DNA from: Condylostoma magnum
Lineage: Eukaryota; Ciliophora; Heterotrichea; Heterotrichida; Condylostomatidae
Assembly: GCA_920105805.1 (NCBI GenBank)
Contig: CAKKTI010000221.1
Coordinates: 1 to 35,303, forward strand
Direction: 5' to 3'
Length of the DNA: 35,303 bases
In this document: positions 21,325 to 32,366 of the stretch, in pieces
Numbering within the stretch: position 1 is the stretch's first letter
How the letters are laid out: each line of letters begins with the position of its first letter
Translations under genes and position numbers: made by a program
Notes under the pieces: model-generated
Databases searched by the model: none
The model's input: only the letters and a program-made list of their open reading frames with translations
Told to the model about the DNA's origin: nothing

Positions 21325-21649
21325 TTTTACTGTGATTATATAAAAAAGTTAGAATTTTGATAAAATAGTATATTAGAATAAAGATGAAATACATTAGATG
21401 ATACTTTCATTCTGAATATGTAAGTTTATGTACTTTAAAATTCACCTTAGTAAAATAAAGTTAATCTTTCTTAATATTATGATAAATTATTAAATTAAAT
21501 AGAATGAGAACAGTTGGGAATAATTAAATATTTATAGTAAGCCATCATGGATTTATATCAAAGAATTAAATATTCATATCTTGTATGCTATTAACTGACA
21601 TAATTAATTGCTTATTGCAATATTGATTTAAATATAACCTTAAGTATTA
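21325..21649. other. Intergenic region
   Basis: AT-rich spacer between two same-strand genes, presumably promoter of the small basic gene plus 3' UTR of the four-TM-like gene. No feature is visible. Confidence 0.4.
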
Positions 21650-22774
21650 TTATTCATTAGATTTAAAATAATCTTCCATTTCGGAATTTTGTGATTGACT
21701 GAAGACGCCATGTGGGGTTGTTACCTCTGATATGTAGCTTTATTGATCATCATTTACTAATTTTGGACAAATTTCTAAAGAATTATTTGAACTATTATTA
21801 AACTCTTATATATTCAAATTTTATAGGAATTTTTGAGTAAATTTGTCTACCATAGTAGAATTTCTTGATTGTATTTACTATTTCAGTGGAAAAATAATAT
21901 TATTATAATCTGTTGAATTTAAATTCATATTTGAACCATTAAAAGAGCTACTTTAATTATCAGCACAAGAAGATTATCTTCTTTTTCTTCTATTCCTGAG
22001 AGAATGTCTATATAGTCTTGAAGCCAGCTCTAAAATATCCTACTATTCCTTAGTTTACTTAGTTTAACCAGTTGAAATAGCAAATCCTTATATATCTCCA
22101 TCAGTATAAGCAGAATTTACCTTTTTGCTAGCATTTTAATCTTAAGTTTTAGTCTTTTATGAGTTCTTTTTATAGTTTAATCAATCATTCAATAAAAAGT
22201 AAAAGCAAAATGATGAGATTATTAAATTCAAAATAAAACTAGTAATCATAAAAATTGGCCCTATACCACTGCAAACAGGTTTTTATTCATCATTTGTATT
22301 AATATCTCCACATTCACTTGATATTTATGTTTCTGATATACTGAATCAGCACACAAGCTGTAATATTTAACCAAGTAGCATTGCGATTAATACAATTAAT
22401 AAAGCTGAGATTCCTGTCTTTTTAGCTGATATATAAGCTATAGTGCCAAGTATTGCCAATGCTAGTATGAATATAATTACTTGTAATACCAATTAAACAA
22501 CACCAGCAATATATAAACTTTCTCACATTTAGCATTAATAATCAAACAAATCTTTATATTAGCTATCAATACTATCTGCACTGCATCATTTTTCCTTTAG
22601 TAACCCAAAAGACTCTCCTTCTATATTTGATACAGAACTCTTGGTAATATATAAAACATTTCCTTCTCAGTACCCATAACTGTATTTATCATTGGATACT
22701 ACAATTTCAATTTTTTAGTTTCTTCCCTGCATAGTTCATTATGGGGTAAATCCTTATACTAGTAGTATTAACAT
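21650..22774 (-). CDS. Four-TM-like membrane protein with Ser/Asn-rich tail
   Basis: About 374 residues. The start at ATG 22774 opens a short hydrophobic leader (MLILLVQGFTPQW). An extracellular-type segment with several Cys follows (WCSADSI, FDYQCQMW), then two adjacent helices (VVQLVLQVIIFILALAILG and GISALLIVLIAMLLGQILQL), a Cys-containing loop (CWFSISE, SSECGDI, VCSGIG), and a fourth helix (FMITSFILNLIISSFCFYFL). The rest is a disordered Ser/Asn/Gln-rich tail with an RNRRKRRQ patch. The topology resembles tetraspan or Tmem-type proteins, but no signature such as the CCG of tetraspanins is present. It ends in tandem TAA TAA at 21647-21652. TGA reads as Trp in several places. Confidence 0.62.
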
Positions 22775-22931
22775 GAAGATAAGATAGGGAACTAAAAAAT
22801 ATTTGTAATGAGTAATAGCATTATTCCTTTCTTACTCCTCTTTTACTTACATTTTTCAACACAATCCCAAATTACCTTAATTAAGCTATATACAACAAAC
22901 TAAAACTTCAACTAAAATCCCTGTTAATTAC

Positions 22932-23918
22932 CTAATATTCCTTCCACAGATTAGGGAAAGAGGCACAGTCGGCTAATCCGCACTCATTGGCTCCTCTTTT
23001 AATCTTGAAATAACCTTTATCACCCCAATCAGTTCCCCAACTGTTCTTAACAATCCAATAATCTTCTCCGTCATCAGTAACTCCATATCCGACAGCTAAC
23101 ACAGCATGGTTAACTTGGCTAGGTAAGGTGCCGCAATTATCACTAGAATAAACTCCACTCTTATAATGCATGAAATCATCAACACAGTCGAAAGCAATAG
23201 AAACTGGTCCATATAGACTTAGCATTTACTTCAATTCAACTTCATCCTTACTGGTAATATTAAAAGCTCCACCAGGGGCATGTCCTACTAATGGCTTTCC
23301 TGCCATATCACAAGCACCGTCCTTGGCAGTATACCTATAATGCTGCTCAGTAGTAATTCCATCGTTGTATTTAATATACTCGAATGCCTGGGAAGGTAAT
23401 CCTCCGTTGCATCCAAAGTTATTAAAAGCTCCAGCACAGTCAACTAATTATTATTCAGCAAACAGAGTGGTGGCAGTTGTGTTGTAGTAGATAGCATAAT
23501 GAGATTCCATGGCTCCAGTGGTTGAGAAGGTCCAGCAACTTCCGCACTGGCCTTGGTTCTTGACTACACTGACCTTTCCATAGTCTCTCCAGTCAAAGGA
23601 TTCAGGGGTAAAGTCGAACTCTGGAGAACGGATTCTAGAGGCGGTGGCAGAACAGTTCTGATCTTCCATTAAGTAGAAGGCTTTGAATTCTTCCCAAGTC
23701 CAGTCAGTAAAAGATGTAATACCGGCTTACCATCCTAAGTTGCTGTTATTTATTTCAGTGATCTTCTTGAGGTTCTCGGAGAAGATCTTGTTTCTGTACT
23801 CAAATTCAGAAGGAGAATACTGCTTAGAGTAGGCATTTAGGTAGTGAGAGAACATTCTGGTTTCTAGGTTAGCTGATACTACTCCGAAGAGAGCTGCTGT
23901 AAGTAAGAGGTTTTACAT
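22932..23918 (-). CDS. Cathepsin L-like papain-family cysteine protease (preproenzyme)
   Basis: A protein of 328 residues. Signal peptide [16 protein letters not shown] (residue 2 is Q from TAA), then a short I29-like propeptide ([27 protein letters not shown]), then a mature domain from about [12 protein letters not shown]. The active site is complete: oxyanion Gln and Cys128 in QGQCGSCW, His271 in [12 protein letters not shown], and Asn292 in [20 protein letters not shown], the usual Cys pairs and SFPNL near the end complete the fold. It is expected to act in lysosomal or food-vacuole proteolysis, or to be secreted. All tryptophans are TGG. The stop is TAG 22932-22934; a TGA lies eight codons later. 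It begins only 25 bp after the mARC-like gene ends. Confidence 0.96.
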
Positions 23919-23943
23919 ATTTATTCAACAACAAGATAAATGG

Positions 23944-24918
23944 CTAAAATGTTTCACCTACAGATATAATTCCTGGACTTATAACAGTAAAAAATGAGCC
24001 GAAGTATCCTTTCACACCATTTCCGTTCAATTTTCTTAATGTTTTGGTGGGTTCAAAGTCCTTGTCAAAATCCAAAGTGCTGGGATGAATATTTGGCATT
24101 TAACATCTTGCACATTTCTCATAAAACTTAATACTAAGCTTGCCAACTTTTATTTGGTTTAAGTTGTCCTCTCCAAAGGGCTTGCAATTAGACAGTATGA
24201 TATTAGGCCTAAAAAGAGACATATCCATTGCATTCTTTTAGTTTCTTTGAAGGAAATCTAAGGATTCTTCAGATATAACTAGTATTTACCCTTTATCCTT
24301 AGACTTTATCTCTACATCTTCGTTATATCTGTTTTAGGATGTATGTGCCAAGAAGCACTCCTCTCCAAATACTTGAATCCAGAACTAACTTCCTTAATTA
24401 TCTATCTTGCAAGCTACTCCTTCCTTATCCCAGAGCGTGTACCTAAACGTTTCTTCTGTGTTTTATAAATCAAAAACACTCGAATTATCTTTATAAGTCA
24501 ATTTAATCTAAACAGGAGTCCCTTTATCATTAAAGATAAGCAATGGCTCAACTTCCCTCATTACAGGATAGTTCCTTTATGTCAGAACTTCATTTTGAGA
24601 GTTGAATATGGCAAATTCTCTATCAAATTTTACACCTGTTAAATCAAACTCAGCTGTTTATACTTGAATCCCTTTACAGCTTTTAACTGGGTAGTAATAA
24701 AGGCCTGTTATTTAAATCCTGGCTTTCCTTCTATAAATGAAATACAGCACTACTATCAAAACTAACAAAATAATCAAATAAGTTGCCATTTATTTTATGA
24801 GCTATAGCAAATCTCTAATCTAGTAAAGAAGTAAGTCTTCCTTAAGATCAGCTCGGTAATATTCGTAAAAAGGTTTGTAAAAGAAGCCCAGTGTACCAAG
24901 ATTTCCCCATTTAAGCAT
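23944..24918 (-). CDS. MOSC-domain amidoxime-reducing-component (mARC)-like protein
   Basis: The core is an N-terminal TM helix (LIILLVLIVVLYFIYRRK) followed by a MOSC N-terminal barrel and MOSC domain: ITGLYYYPVKSCKGIQV, FDREFAIFNS, DMSLFRPNIIL, YEKCARCQMPNIHP, then FEPTKTLRKLNGNG and GYFGSFFTVISPG. The Cys of CARC is in the position of the molybdenum-ligand Cys. mARC proteins reduce N-hydroxylated substrates with cytochrome b5 on the outer mitochondrial membrane or ER. The conventional start is ATG 24789. The same frame extends upstream through a TAA (Gln) to ATG 24918 and reads like protein (LGFFYKPFYEYYRADLKEDL), so I place the start there with caution (324 rather than 281 residues). The stop is TAG 23944-23946; no TGA follows in frame, so TAG must terminate. 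Confidence 0.85.
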
Positions 24919-25206
24919 GCTTAGAGAGTAAAACAGCAATAGAAACGTTAGCTACCATAATCTTTTTTAACTTGTTTAGCAAGTAGAGGAAAAACCAAAT
25001 CTTCCAGCTATAAAATAAGTTGAATTCCGTCGTAAATAAATCACTTAAGACTTAAAGCAATTTAAATACAGTATAACTCCACCTAAGCGAAAGTAATTAA
25101 TAGAAATCGAAGGCAATCTTCCTTCATAGCGAGAGATTAAAGGAATTATATACAACTTTAGAAGAGAGGTAAAGAGAATACATAAAATGTTATCATAATA
25201 ATCAAA
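24919..25206. other. Region upstream of the mARC-like and GOLD genes, possibly partly coding
   Basis: The minus strand from ATG 25183 reads as a plausible aromatic- and Leu-rich peptide (MYSLYLSSKVVYNSF, FKLLQVLSDLFTTEFNLFYS) in a frame different from the mARC-like gene. It could be a spliced 5' exon of that gene, a separate small gene, or non-coding. I could not find a convincing 15-17-nt intron joining the two frames. The plus strand shows only the promoter region of the gene at 25207. Confidence 0.35.
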
Positions 25207-27213
25207 ATGGATTCAGTTCTTACCCCTCTTTTAATAAAAGCAGTGAATGCAGGGACAAATAGGAAAAAAACAGATTTAGTGAAAAAAATAGCTAATAAGA
25301 TGAGCCAACCTGCTGAGAACCCTATAAACTGGAAGGATATTAAGTTTATTAATAGATTATTACAACTAAAGGACTATTTTATCACTAGAAACTTTGCTAT
25401 AGGTTTTCTTACAATGCATGATAGTCTAGTACCCTTATAACAAGAACTGCTAATATCATATCTAAACCTGCTATGTGATCTTGTTTAAAATTACTATGGA
25501 TCAGATCTGTCAACATCACTTATAAAACTCCTGCAGAAATTAATACGAATAAGGTCTACTATTTTAGATAGAGATCACATTCAAAGGATAGGAATCATAG
25601 CCATGAGGGGAGATTTCATCAGGTTTAACTTCGAAGAACCTTTGATGGAAGTATTAACAGAGGTGCAGAACAGCAATTATATGGCAATCAATATGCTAAT
25701 TGATATTTTTAGTAGTTTTAAAACAATCGAGTAATAGATCTACTTTTACGGGTAGCATATTGATAACGTAATTGTCTTCAGTAAGAGGAGCGGAGATTAT
25801 GACTTATTGATGCGGATGACCAGCTTATTAGACTTTATGGTCTTTTAGATTTATCATACTGTGATTCTAGACAACAACTCTGAGAAACTGTATATGTCAA
25901 GATATTGCAAGACTTTAGTAGATTTTCCCATGGTAGCTTAAAGATCGTTGGAGATTATAGATATGCTAATTGATTTTAAGATAAAAGTGCAGGATAAACT
26001 AATTTTATTCTTAAATCGCTTGTGAATGCTTTACACAAATCAATAAACTGAAATAGCTAAATTAATGATTAAAGTATTCGAAGTCTATGAGTCTTTACAT
26101 GATAAGTAACTATAGTCGGACACTATGGGACTAATTCAAAAAAATGCAAATGAATTAATTCCCGAGGAGCTAAAACCAGTGTTTTCTAAGTATAGTAAAG
26201 GCTAAAACAGTAAAATATTTGAAACTGAGGAGGCAGTTCCTATACAAATGGTTTAGAATATCTGTTTATTTCCCTTGCAGACTATTGTGAGTGCTGGAGA
26301 AATATTCTATACTACAATTGAGATTCTAAGACCTTATTCAATACTGACTTGGGGATTAACAATATAAAATGGAGACGTTGATTTTACTATATATGAAATA
26401 GATAACCCTGAAAATGTTTTAATAGACAAGCAAAGGTTAGAGTATAGTATGGAGCCTCACTAAGGGAATTTAATGATTGTAAAGCCTGGATTCTACGCGT
26501 TTTGTCTTGATAATACTTACTCTTGGTTTAATGCCAAGGAGGTTTAGTACAGAATATCTCTGCTAGAGCCTGTTGAAAGTAGAGAGAAATAAAGGAAAAA
26601 CAGTTAACTAGTATAGAAAAGTGATTTTAATTAAGACAGTTAATCAGATGTACTGTATGTTTACTTTATCGTTTAAGAGAATATGATTACTTTACTGTAT
26701 TTAGATGAAAAAGAGAGTTTTGAGAGCTAAGATCTGCTTTAAAGCATGTAAAACAAAATATAGGAAATCTAGTAAAAAATGTTACCTTTGGCTAAAAGCA
26801 TTATAGTGATTTATGATCAAAGCATTCATAATATCGATTCCTTAGGAAATCATGGAGGGTTATTAGCTATAAGAGATTCAGATGCTATAGCATATTACAT
26901 GCATTACAAGAGTTAAAGTTATTCAAATGTTATCGCTATTGTAGATGATTAACCCAGAATGTCTATTATAGTAAAAGGTGTAATTCTATAAGATTATTTA
27001 GGAAATAGAGTCGGGCATATTGAAAATGATGATGTTCAAAAATCCTTACAAATAACAGAGATGCTTATAAATCCAAGCAGCTGATTAATCATTAAGAAAG
27101 ATGAAACAAGCCTCTAAAATCTACAAAGCAAGGAAATACAGTTTATAGATAACCCAGAAAGCCTTTTAATAAAATCAGCAAAATTCATGAACTCAGGTCA
27201 CCTCCTCCTTTAG
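25207..27213 (+). CDS. Helical-repeat protein with a GOLD domain
   Basis: A protein of 668 residues. Residues 1 to about 340 are alpha-helical, HEAT/ARM-like in feel, without a signature I recognise (DIKFINRLLQLKDYF, RSLEIIDMLIDFKIKVQDK). Residues about 354-450 are a GOLD beta-sandwich: LQTIVSAGEIFYTTIEI, SILTWGLTIQNGDVDFTIYE, VKPGFYAFCLDNTYSWFNAK, very close to the GOLD of Sec14-like and p24-related proteins, including the conserved DN-S-W/F-x-x-K motif. A further mixed segment follows (DSLGNHGGLLAIRDSDAIAY, VDDQPRMSIIVKG). There is no signal peptide or TM helix, so it is cytosolic. A role in membrane trafficking or lipid transfer is inferred from GOLD only. It ends at tandem TAG TAA 27211-27216. 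TGA encodes some Trp. Confidence 0.76.
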
Positions 27214-27310
27214 TAAAAATCTTAAAATATACATCAAACCTACCAAATAGCTTCTAAAACAACATACTAAATTTTTCAGTTGAATTTTCAAATTTTAACA
27301 ACTATTTAAA

Positions 27311-29665
27311 ATGTCAGCAAACGATGATTCAGGTTTTGAAGAAATTTTTGAGACAACTTACCCAAGCTCCAATAGATCATACTATCGCTCGTATCTTTAC
27401 AACTAACCCAAGCTCCCAGAGTCCCTTCCAATTGTTCCCTAGCACTTCTCTCTGGAGCCTGACATGCTTTTCGGTTGGAAGCCAATAATAGCTTCTAAAA
27501 AGGGGCCAGTTCCGTTAAAATTTGACTACGACGATTTGCCCGTAGGTAAAAATTCAGTAACTGGGGAAGAGTATCCAACAGTCTATAATGGGCCAAGGCC
27601 CGGCGATAGTATAAAAATGCATAAGGAGTTGTCAGGTAATAATTCTTACAAATTTCCTCTAAACCCCTCTATAATGCACAGCTACCACTCAGTATGAAAA
27701 TATGCACTGCAAAACCAGGAAGATCGGCCTTTTGTAGGCATGAGGCAAATGAAGCAGTAAGATATCACTTTTGATTCTAATTTTGAGTGTGGGAATTTGG
27801 ACAGGGCTGTAAAGGTGTTTGAGTATGAGTATGATTTGTACATCCGCCCTGACACCAATACTCCTGGAAACTATAAATGGTTTTACTTTAAGATTGCTAA
27901 TATTACGCATAAGTAACAGGTAAAGTTTAATATTCTGAATTTAAGTTATAAAGAAAATTTGTTTAAGTAGGGTATGAAAGTAATGGTGTATAGCTCTAAA
28001 AACTCTTGGTAAGGATGGATACCAGGAGGGGAGAACTATAGGTACTATGAAAGTAAGTTGACTAGGTTAACCAGCTAAAGGAAGTCGCTGTATAATTTGA
28101 CCTTTGAAGTTTCTCTGCATATACCTGGAGATGAAGTGTATATTGCTTACTCTGTTCCTTATACCTATTCGAGACTTCAGGAAAAGATAAAGGATATAAA
28201 ACAGCTTGATAGTAACATAGTATAAGTAGAGAACTTATGTAGTAGTTTAGGAAGCTTAGATATTCCTGTTATTACTATTACTAATTTCTAAACGGGAAAT
28301 TATAGTAAAAAAGATTAAATTGTTATATTAGGAAGAGTTAATCCAGGATAAACTTACAGTTCTTGGTTTATTGAGGGGCTAATTGACTATTTACTTAGTA
28401 ATAGTTAGTTAAAAATACTAGAAAGTGTTACTTTTAGGATAATTCCTATGTTAAATCCTGATGGAGTAGTAATAGGTAACTCTAGGACTTGTTTAGCTGG
28501 GTAAGACTTCAATTGAAAGGCTAAAAATCCAGATTTAAGGCTTCATCCTGAGTTATTCAATTTTATGAAGTTTCTAGAATCTGTTAGTTCCTAAGGGAAG
28601 ATACTAAATTTTATTGATGTTCGGTCAAATCAATACAGAAAAGGAGCGTTTATGAATGGGCCTAGCTTTCCTATACATAAAGGAGAATATTACGAAGTGA
28701 AATTACTACCTAAAGTAATGGCTGAATGCACGGATGTATTTAGATACTTCTCATGTCAATTTAGCAATGAAGTTATTAATAAATAATCAGCTAAAATCTA
28801 TATAGCGAAGTAGTATGGAATCGCTGCATCGTATAGCTTCGAGATTTCCGATTATGGATTTATTAACTATTAAAGAATAACCCAAGCTTTCTCATTGTAA
28901 AATATACAGCAATTGAGCTTAAATTTGATATCAAGTCTATCAAAAATACAAGAAATGAAGTAAAAACAAAATATTATACAGAAAAAGAAAATTCCTCCTA
29001 GTTAAGTATAAGATTCTTAATCATTAGTGTACTTTTTGAACTAGATAAAATAGAATAAGAACAGTTAATTTGATACATTATCTGCTAAATCTAACAAAGA
29101 TCATGATAAATTAAATAAAGAGTAAAAGTACTAAATGCAGTAGAATATACTGAACGCTCTGCATGCATTTGATGAAAAAATTTCTGTATAACTGAAAATA
29201 AAGGGACCTACGATTAAAAGAACTGCAAAATCAAAAATAAAAGCCAATATAGATGGGAAACCTCAAAGCACTTTGTGTAAATATTTCTCTTAATTGTAAT
29301 ATAACAGAAAAACAAACATGATATCCACAAGAGGCCGACCTAAGTCAGATACTAATACCAAAAAGTATTTAAAAAATAGCAGAAGATCTTCAGTAACAAG
29401 GAATCATAAAAATGTTAAGCATAAATCTAAGATAATCAATTTATTAAAGAAGAGTAGCGATGAAAACTCAGCTTTACCGTCATTAAGAAGTAGGAAAGAT
29501 CCTTTAAACTTATCATAGCCGAAAGCTAAATCAGTTGCTAGATAAGTAATGAATAGAACTAGAGTAACATAATCCGAGGTTAATTCAAATTTACAATCTC
29601 ATACATCAAGACAGAGTTCTGTAGAAACTACACGCGTATTGAAGGTGCATAATCATATTATATAG
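27311..29665 (+). CDS. Cytosolic carboxypeptidase (CCP/AGBL, M14D) homologue, catalytically degenerate
   Basis: About 784 residues. The CCP N-domain is clear (FECGNLDRAVKVFEYEYDLY, NYKWFYFKIANI), followed by the M14 fold: VILGRVNPGQTYSSWFIEGL, IIPMLNPDGVVIGNSRTCLA, GQDFNWKA, LNFIDVRSNQYRKGAFMNGP, SYSFEISDYGF. In active CCPs the first is HPGE and the fourth has the zinc His. Here His is Asn344, Glu is Gln347 (a TAA codon) and the third ligand is Arg438. The Arg of DLNR is Trp (TGA). Only the late catalytic Glu remains. CCPs trim glutamate chains from tubulin; this copy is probably a pseudoenzyme with a binding or regulatory role. A long basic tail from about residue 560 (STRGRPKSD, SRRSSVTRNHKNVKHK) may bind microtubules. 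The end is taken at TAG 29663-29665. Confidence 0.86.
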
Positions 29666-30126
29666 AATTAAAACATTTATTTTTAGCATATATTGTTATA
29701 ATTACTAGTTACATGTTTAAATCAGATTAGCTCTATATACTGAATAATTAAATGGGGAAAACTGTGCTGTTAACTACATAAAGACATATTTTGATATATT
29801 TAAACCTTTATGTTAATTATAAAGCCTTAGGGTATTTTCACAAAAGTTATCAACACCATAGCAATTCGATTTTCACGTATTAGCTACAGTGTATAATGAT
29901 ATTTTGTAATTACAATGTATATCTTTAGTTAGACCTTATTTACGTTAAATGAATAGCATATAAAAACAATACAAAATTTCACAATTGTCCCTTAAGTCCT
30001 TTGATAAACATGAAAAGAAGCCATCCAGATAAGCTTTGCATGAGACCTTAAAAGCAAAACTCTACAGCTTAAATACTTTGTCAAACTAATCTACAGTTCT
30101 TTTTAAACTTTAATTAAAATTTTAAT
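29666..30126. other. Intergenic region
   Basis: AT-rich spacer with no RNA or repeat visible. From 30010 an in-frame ATG would extend the downstream TPR protein by 39 residues (MKRSHPDKLC...), but the stretch looks more like 5' UTR, with T- and A-runs just before 30127. Confidence 0.45.
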
Positions 30127-31824
30127 ATGGAATCATAGAGTATTGGAGATGATGCTTTAATTATTATTCAAAAGTCTAAAAAGTTATAAAGAAAAAATCA
30201 ATTTCAAAAGGCTTATAACTTACTTTACCCAGAACTCTAAAACTTAGCTTAATTTGATCCTTATGAAAGTGGGAAAATATTAAAATTATTTTAAAGAGTC
30301 ATTCAAAAGCTTTTAACCCACTAAAACACCCAGTAGCACTTAGGATTTATTCATTAATCCATCTAGTCATACATGCAATATTGCACAGCCAATGATATTC
30401 CAATACACTTCAAGTTTTATCAAGCTTTATTACATAACTATAACAATTAAGCAATTTTCTATCAAAATAACTACTAATATCACTTAGCCTTGAGTCATTT
30501 GATGAAAGCATATAAAGTGATTAAACAGTTGAAAATATAAGAGCCATAGTTACTAAATATACAAGCAGAAACATTGATGAACATTTCAGCTTTATACTTG
30601 GAATTTAGAAGATACTCAGAAACAATAAGATATGCCACATAAAGTTTACAAAAGCTTTAAAATGAGCTATAAGTAAGAGTTGAAAATAGAAATCATGGTG
30701 AAATTCCGAAAAAATAAGTTAAAAGAATCACAGAAATGGGAGTATTGTATGTTAAAGGATTTTATTACATTGGATTAGCTCAAAAGGCCAGAAATAATAG
30801 AAAGTAAATGCTAGCTGCATATAAAAACGGAATTTCAATAGGAAATGATCTACTATAACCTGATCACCCAATACTTAAAAAACTTCAAGAACTAAATGAT
30901 GAAAAAAGCTTACAAAAGAGCATAAGTCATTCATAATTTAAAAACTTCACTGATACTTTGCAATAAAAGCTCTAATAAAAGTAACTTAAGAAGCAAAACT
31001 CAATTCAAATAAAAAGCAGGCAATCTTCTAATAATACGTCAATATAACTCCAAAGTAGTCCTAGGAAAAGTGAAAACTGGAATTACTTTTATACAGAAAA
31101 AGAATTAAAACGTTTGCAATAGAAAATTTCTAAGGAAAACAGCCCAAAGTTTATAAGTTCTGATGATTTTTTCTCTAAACGCATTAATAAACAATTAAAT
31201 TTAGAAAAATAACCCAAATCATATAGACCAAGAACAGCTGTTGCAGCTAAGAAGAAATCATAATCATTAAATCCTCACAACTAACTACGTTAAATTTAAT
31301 CTCTGAGAGTAATGCGAAAAAATACAGCTAGAAAATCCTAAGATAACCCAAACTATGTCCAATAACGCATAGAATAGCTTAAAATCCAGTATGAAATACA
31401 ATCTAAAAAGTAAGAAGTTGCTTTAAAGTCTAAAATGAAAACAAAAGCATATAGGTAATTATTTAACAACATTCAAGGCAAAAAGAAGTTACCTCCTTAA
31501 CGGCTCCTTTTCAGATAACCCACTGACTGACGCTCCAACTCCCGGAACCTAACAAATGCTAGTATGCAGCTTAATCTAGAATCAGTTGAGCCTAATCAAG
31601 CAGAAACAGCCTCTAAATCCACTAGAAGAGGAATAGAGGAACTCATGGATAATATATAGGGAGAAGTATAAAATATAGATATAAAACTCGGTTTAATCCC
31701 CCCTAAAAGACCAGAGAGACGGGCTTCCAGTAGTGTTAATATACAACTAGCGAAATCTACTCTAAGAAAACCTGCAAAAATAAAAAGTAAATTCTTGCAA
31801 CAAATTTTAACTAAATTTTCATAA
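30127..31824 (+). CDS. TPR-like protein with long basic tail
   Basis: A protein of 565 residues. The first 270 are helical with tetratricopeptide-like spacing: KLQRKNQFQKAYNLLYPEL, YQYHLALSHLMKAYKVIKQL, AETLMNISALYLEFRRYSET, VLYVKGFYYIGLAQKARNN, then LQPDHPILKKLQELND. The remainder is Lys/Gln/Ser-rich and probably disordered, with short coiled-coil stretches (ELKRLQQKISKENS, LKIQYEIQSKKQEVALKSK). Such TPR proteins are abundant in ciliates and often cilia-associated; no specific orthologue is recognised. The end is tandem TAA TGA at 31822-31827. The ubiquitin-like gene starts 27 bp later in the same frame, so a fusion cannot be excluded by frame alone. An upstream in-frame ATG at 30010 is possible. 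Confidence 0.7.
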
Positions 31825-31851
31825 TGACTTAAAACTTTAAATTGTTAAAAG

Positions 31852-32280
31852 ATGGATGAGTAGGTATGCAAATATTAGGTCAAGGACCTTACTAATGGTA
31901 AGTTTTATACTATTTTCTAGAACCCTTAAAACAAACTACTGTAGATGAAATTACAATTGCAAGTATTATTAAATGTTCCAATTGAAATAATTAAGTTACT
32001 CTAATTAGGTAAAATCTATGAGGATTATTAGTACATTCATGAGCTGGATTCTCAAACTGTTATTACTATTGTAATACAATATCATAAAGTCTCCCAAGAT
32101 GCCAACAGGCATTATCAGGACTAGTAGGATTATCGCTAAACACCATGGTTTTAGCCCTCTGATATCAGCAATATACTTGGAGATATTAACTCGTCATTGG
32201 TCTAATTAGAAACCCTAATAAGACGATTTCCTAACATAAGAAGACAACAAGTAAGAAGAAGAAACACTCCACAAGACTAG
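31852..32280 (+). CDS. Ubiquitin-like domain protein
   Basis: About 142 residues. The N-terminal 75 follow the ubiquitin beta-grasp pattern: KYQVKDLTNGKFYTIFQNP (first hairpin), a helix, then LNVPIEIIQLLQLGKIYEDY and LDSQTVITIVIQYH, corresponding to ubiquitin's IPPDQQRLIFAGKQLED and STLHLVLRL. It lacks a C-terminal GG, so it is not expected to be conjugated. A polar tail follows with ILGDINSSLVQLETLIRRFP and an Arg-rich segment (RRQQVRRRN). Such proteins act as proteasome shuttles or scaffolds, but no second domain such as UBA is visible. Ends considered: TAG 32278-32280 (chosen) or TAG TAA 32284-32289. Confidence 0.62.
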
Positions 32281-32366
32281 GAATAGTAACACTTTTTATG
32301 TAAAGATTATGATAGAGGGTGTGTTGTTGTATTATTAGAGGTGGAATATTTAATATAGTATTTTTA

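Noticed and set aside
22807-22900. Plus-strand signal-peptide-like start (MSNSIIPFLLLFYLHFS).
   Set aside because: It runs directly into the antisense of the cathepsin gene, leaving no room for a mature protein. It looks like chance in a T-rich spacer.
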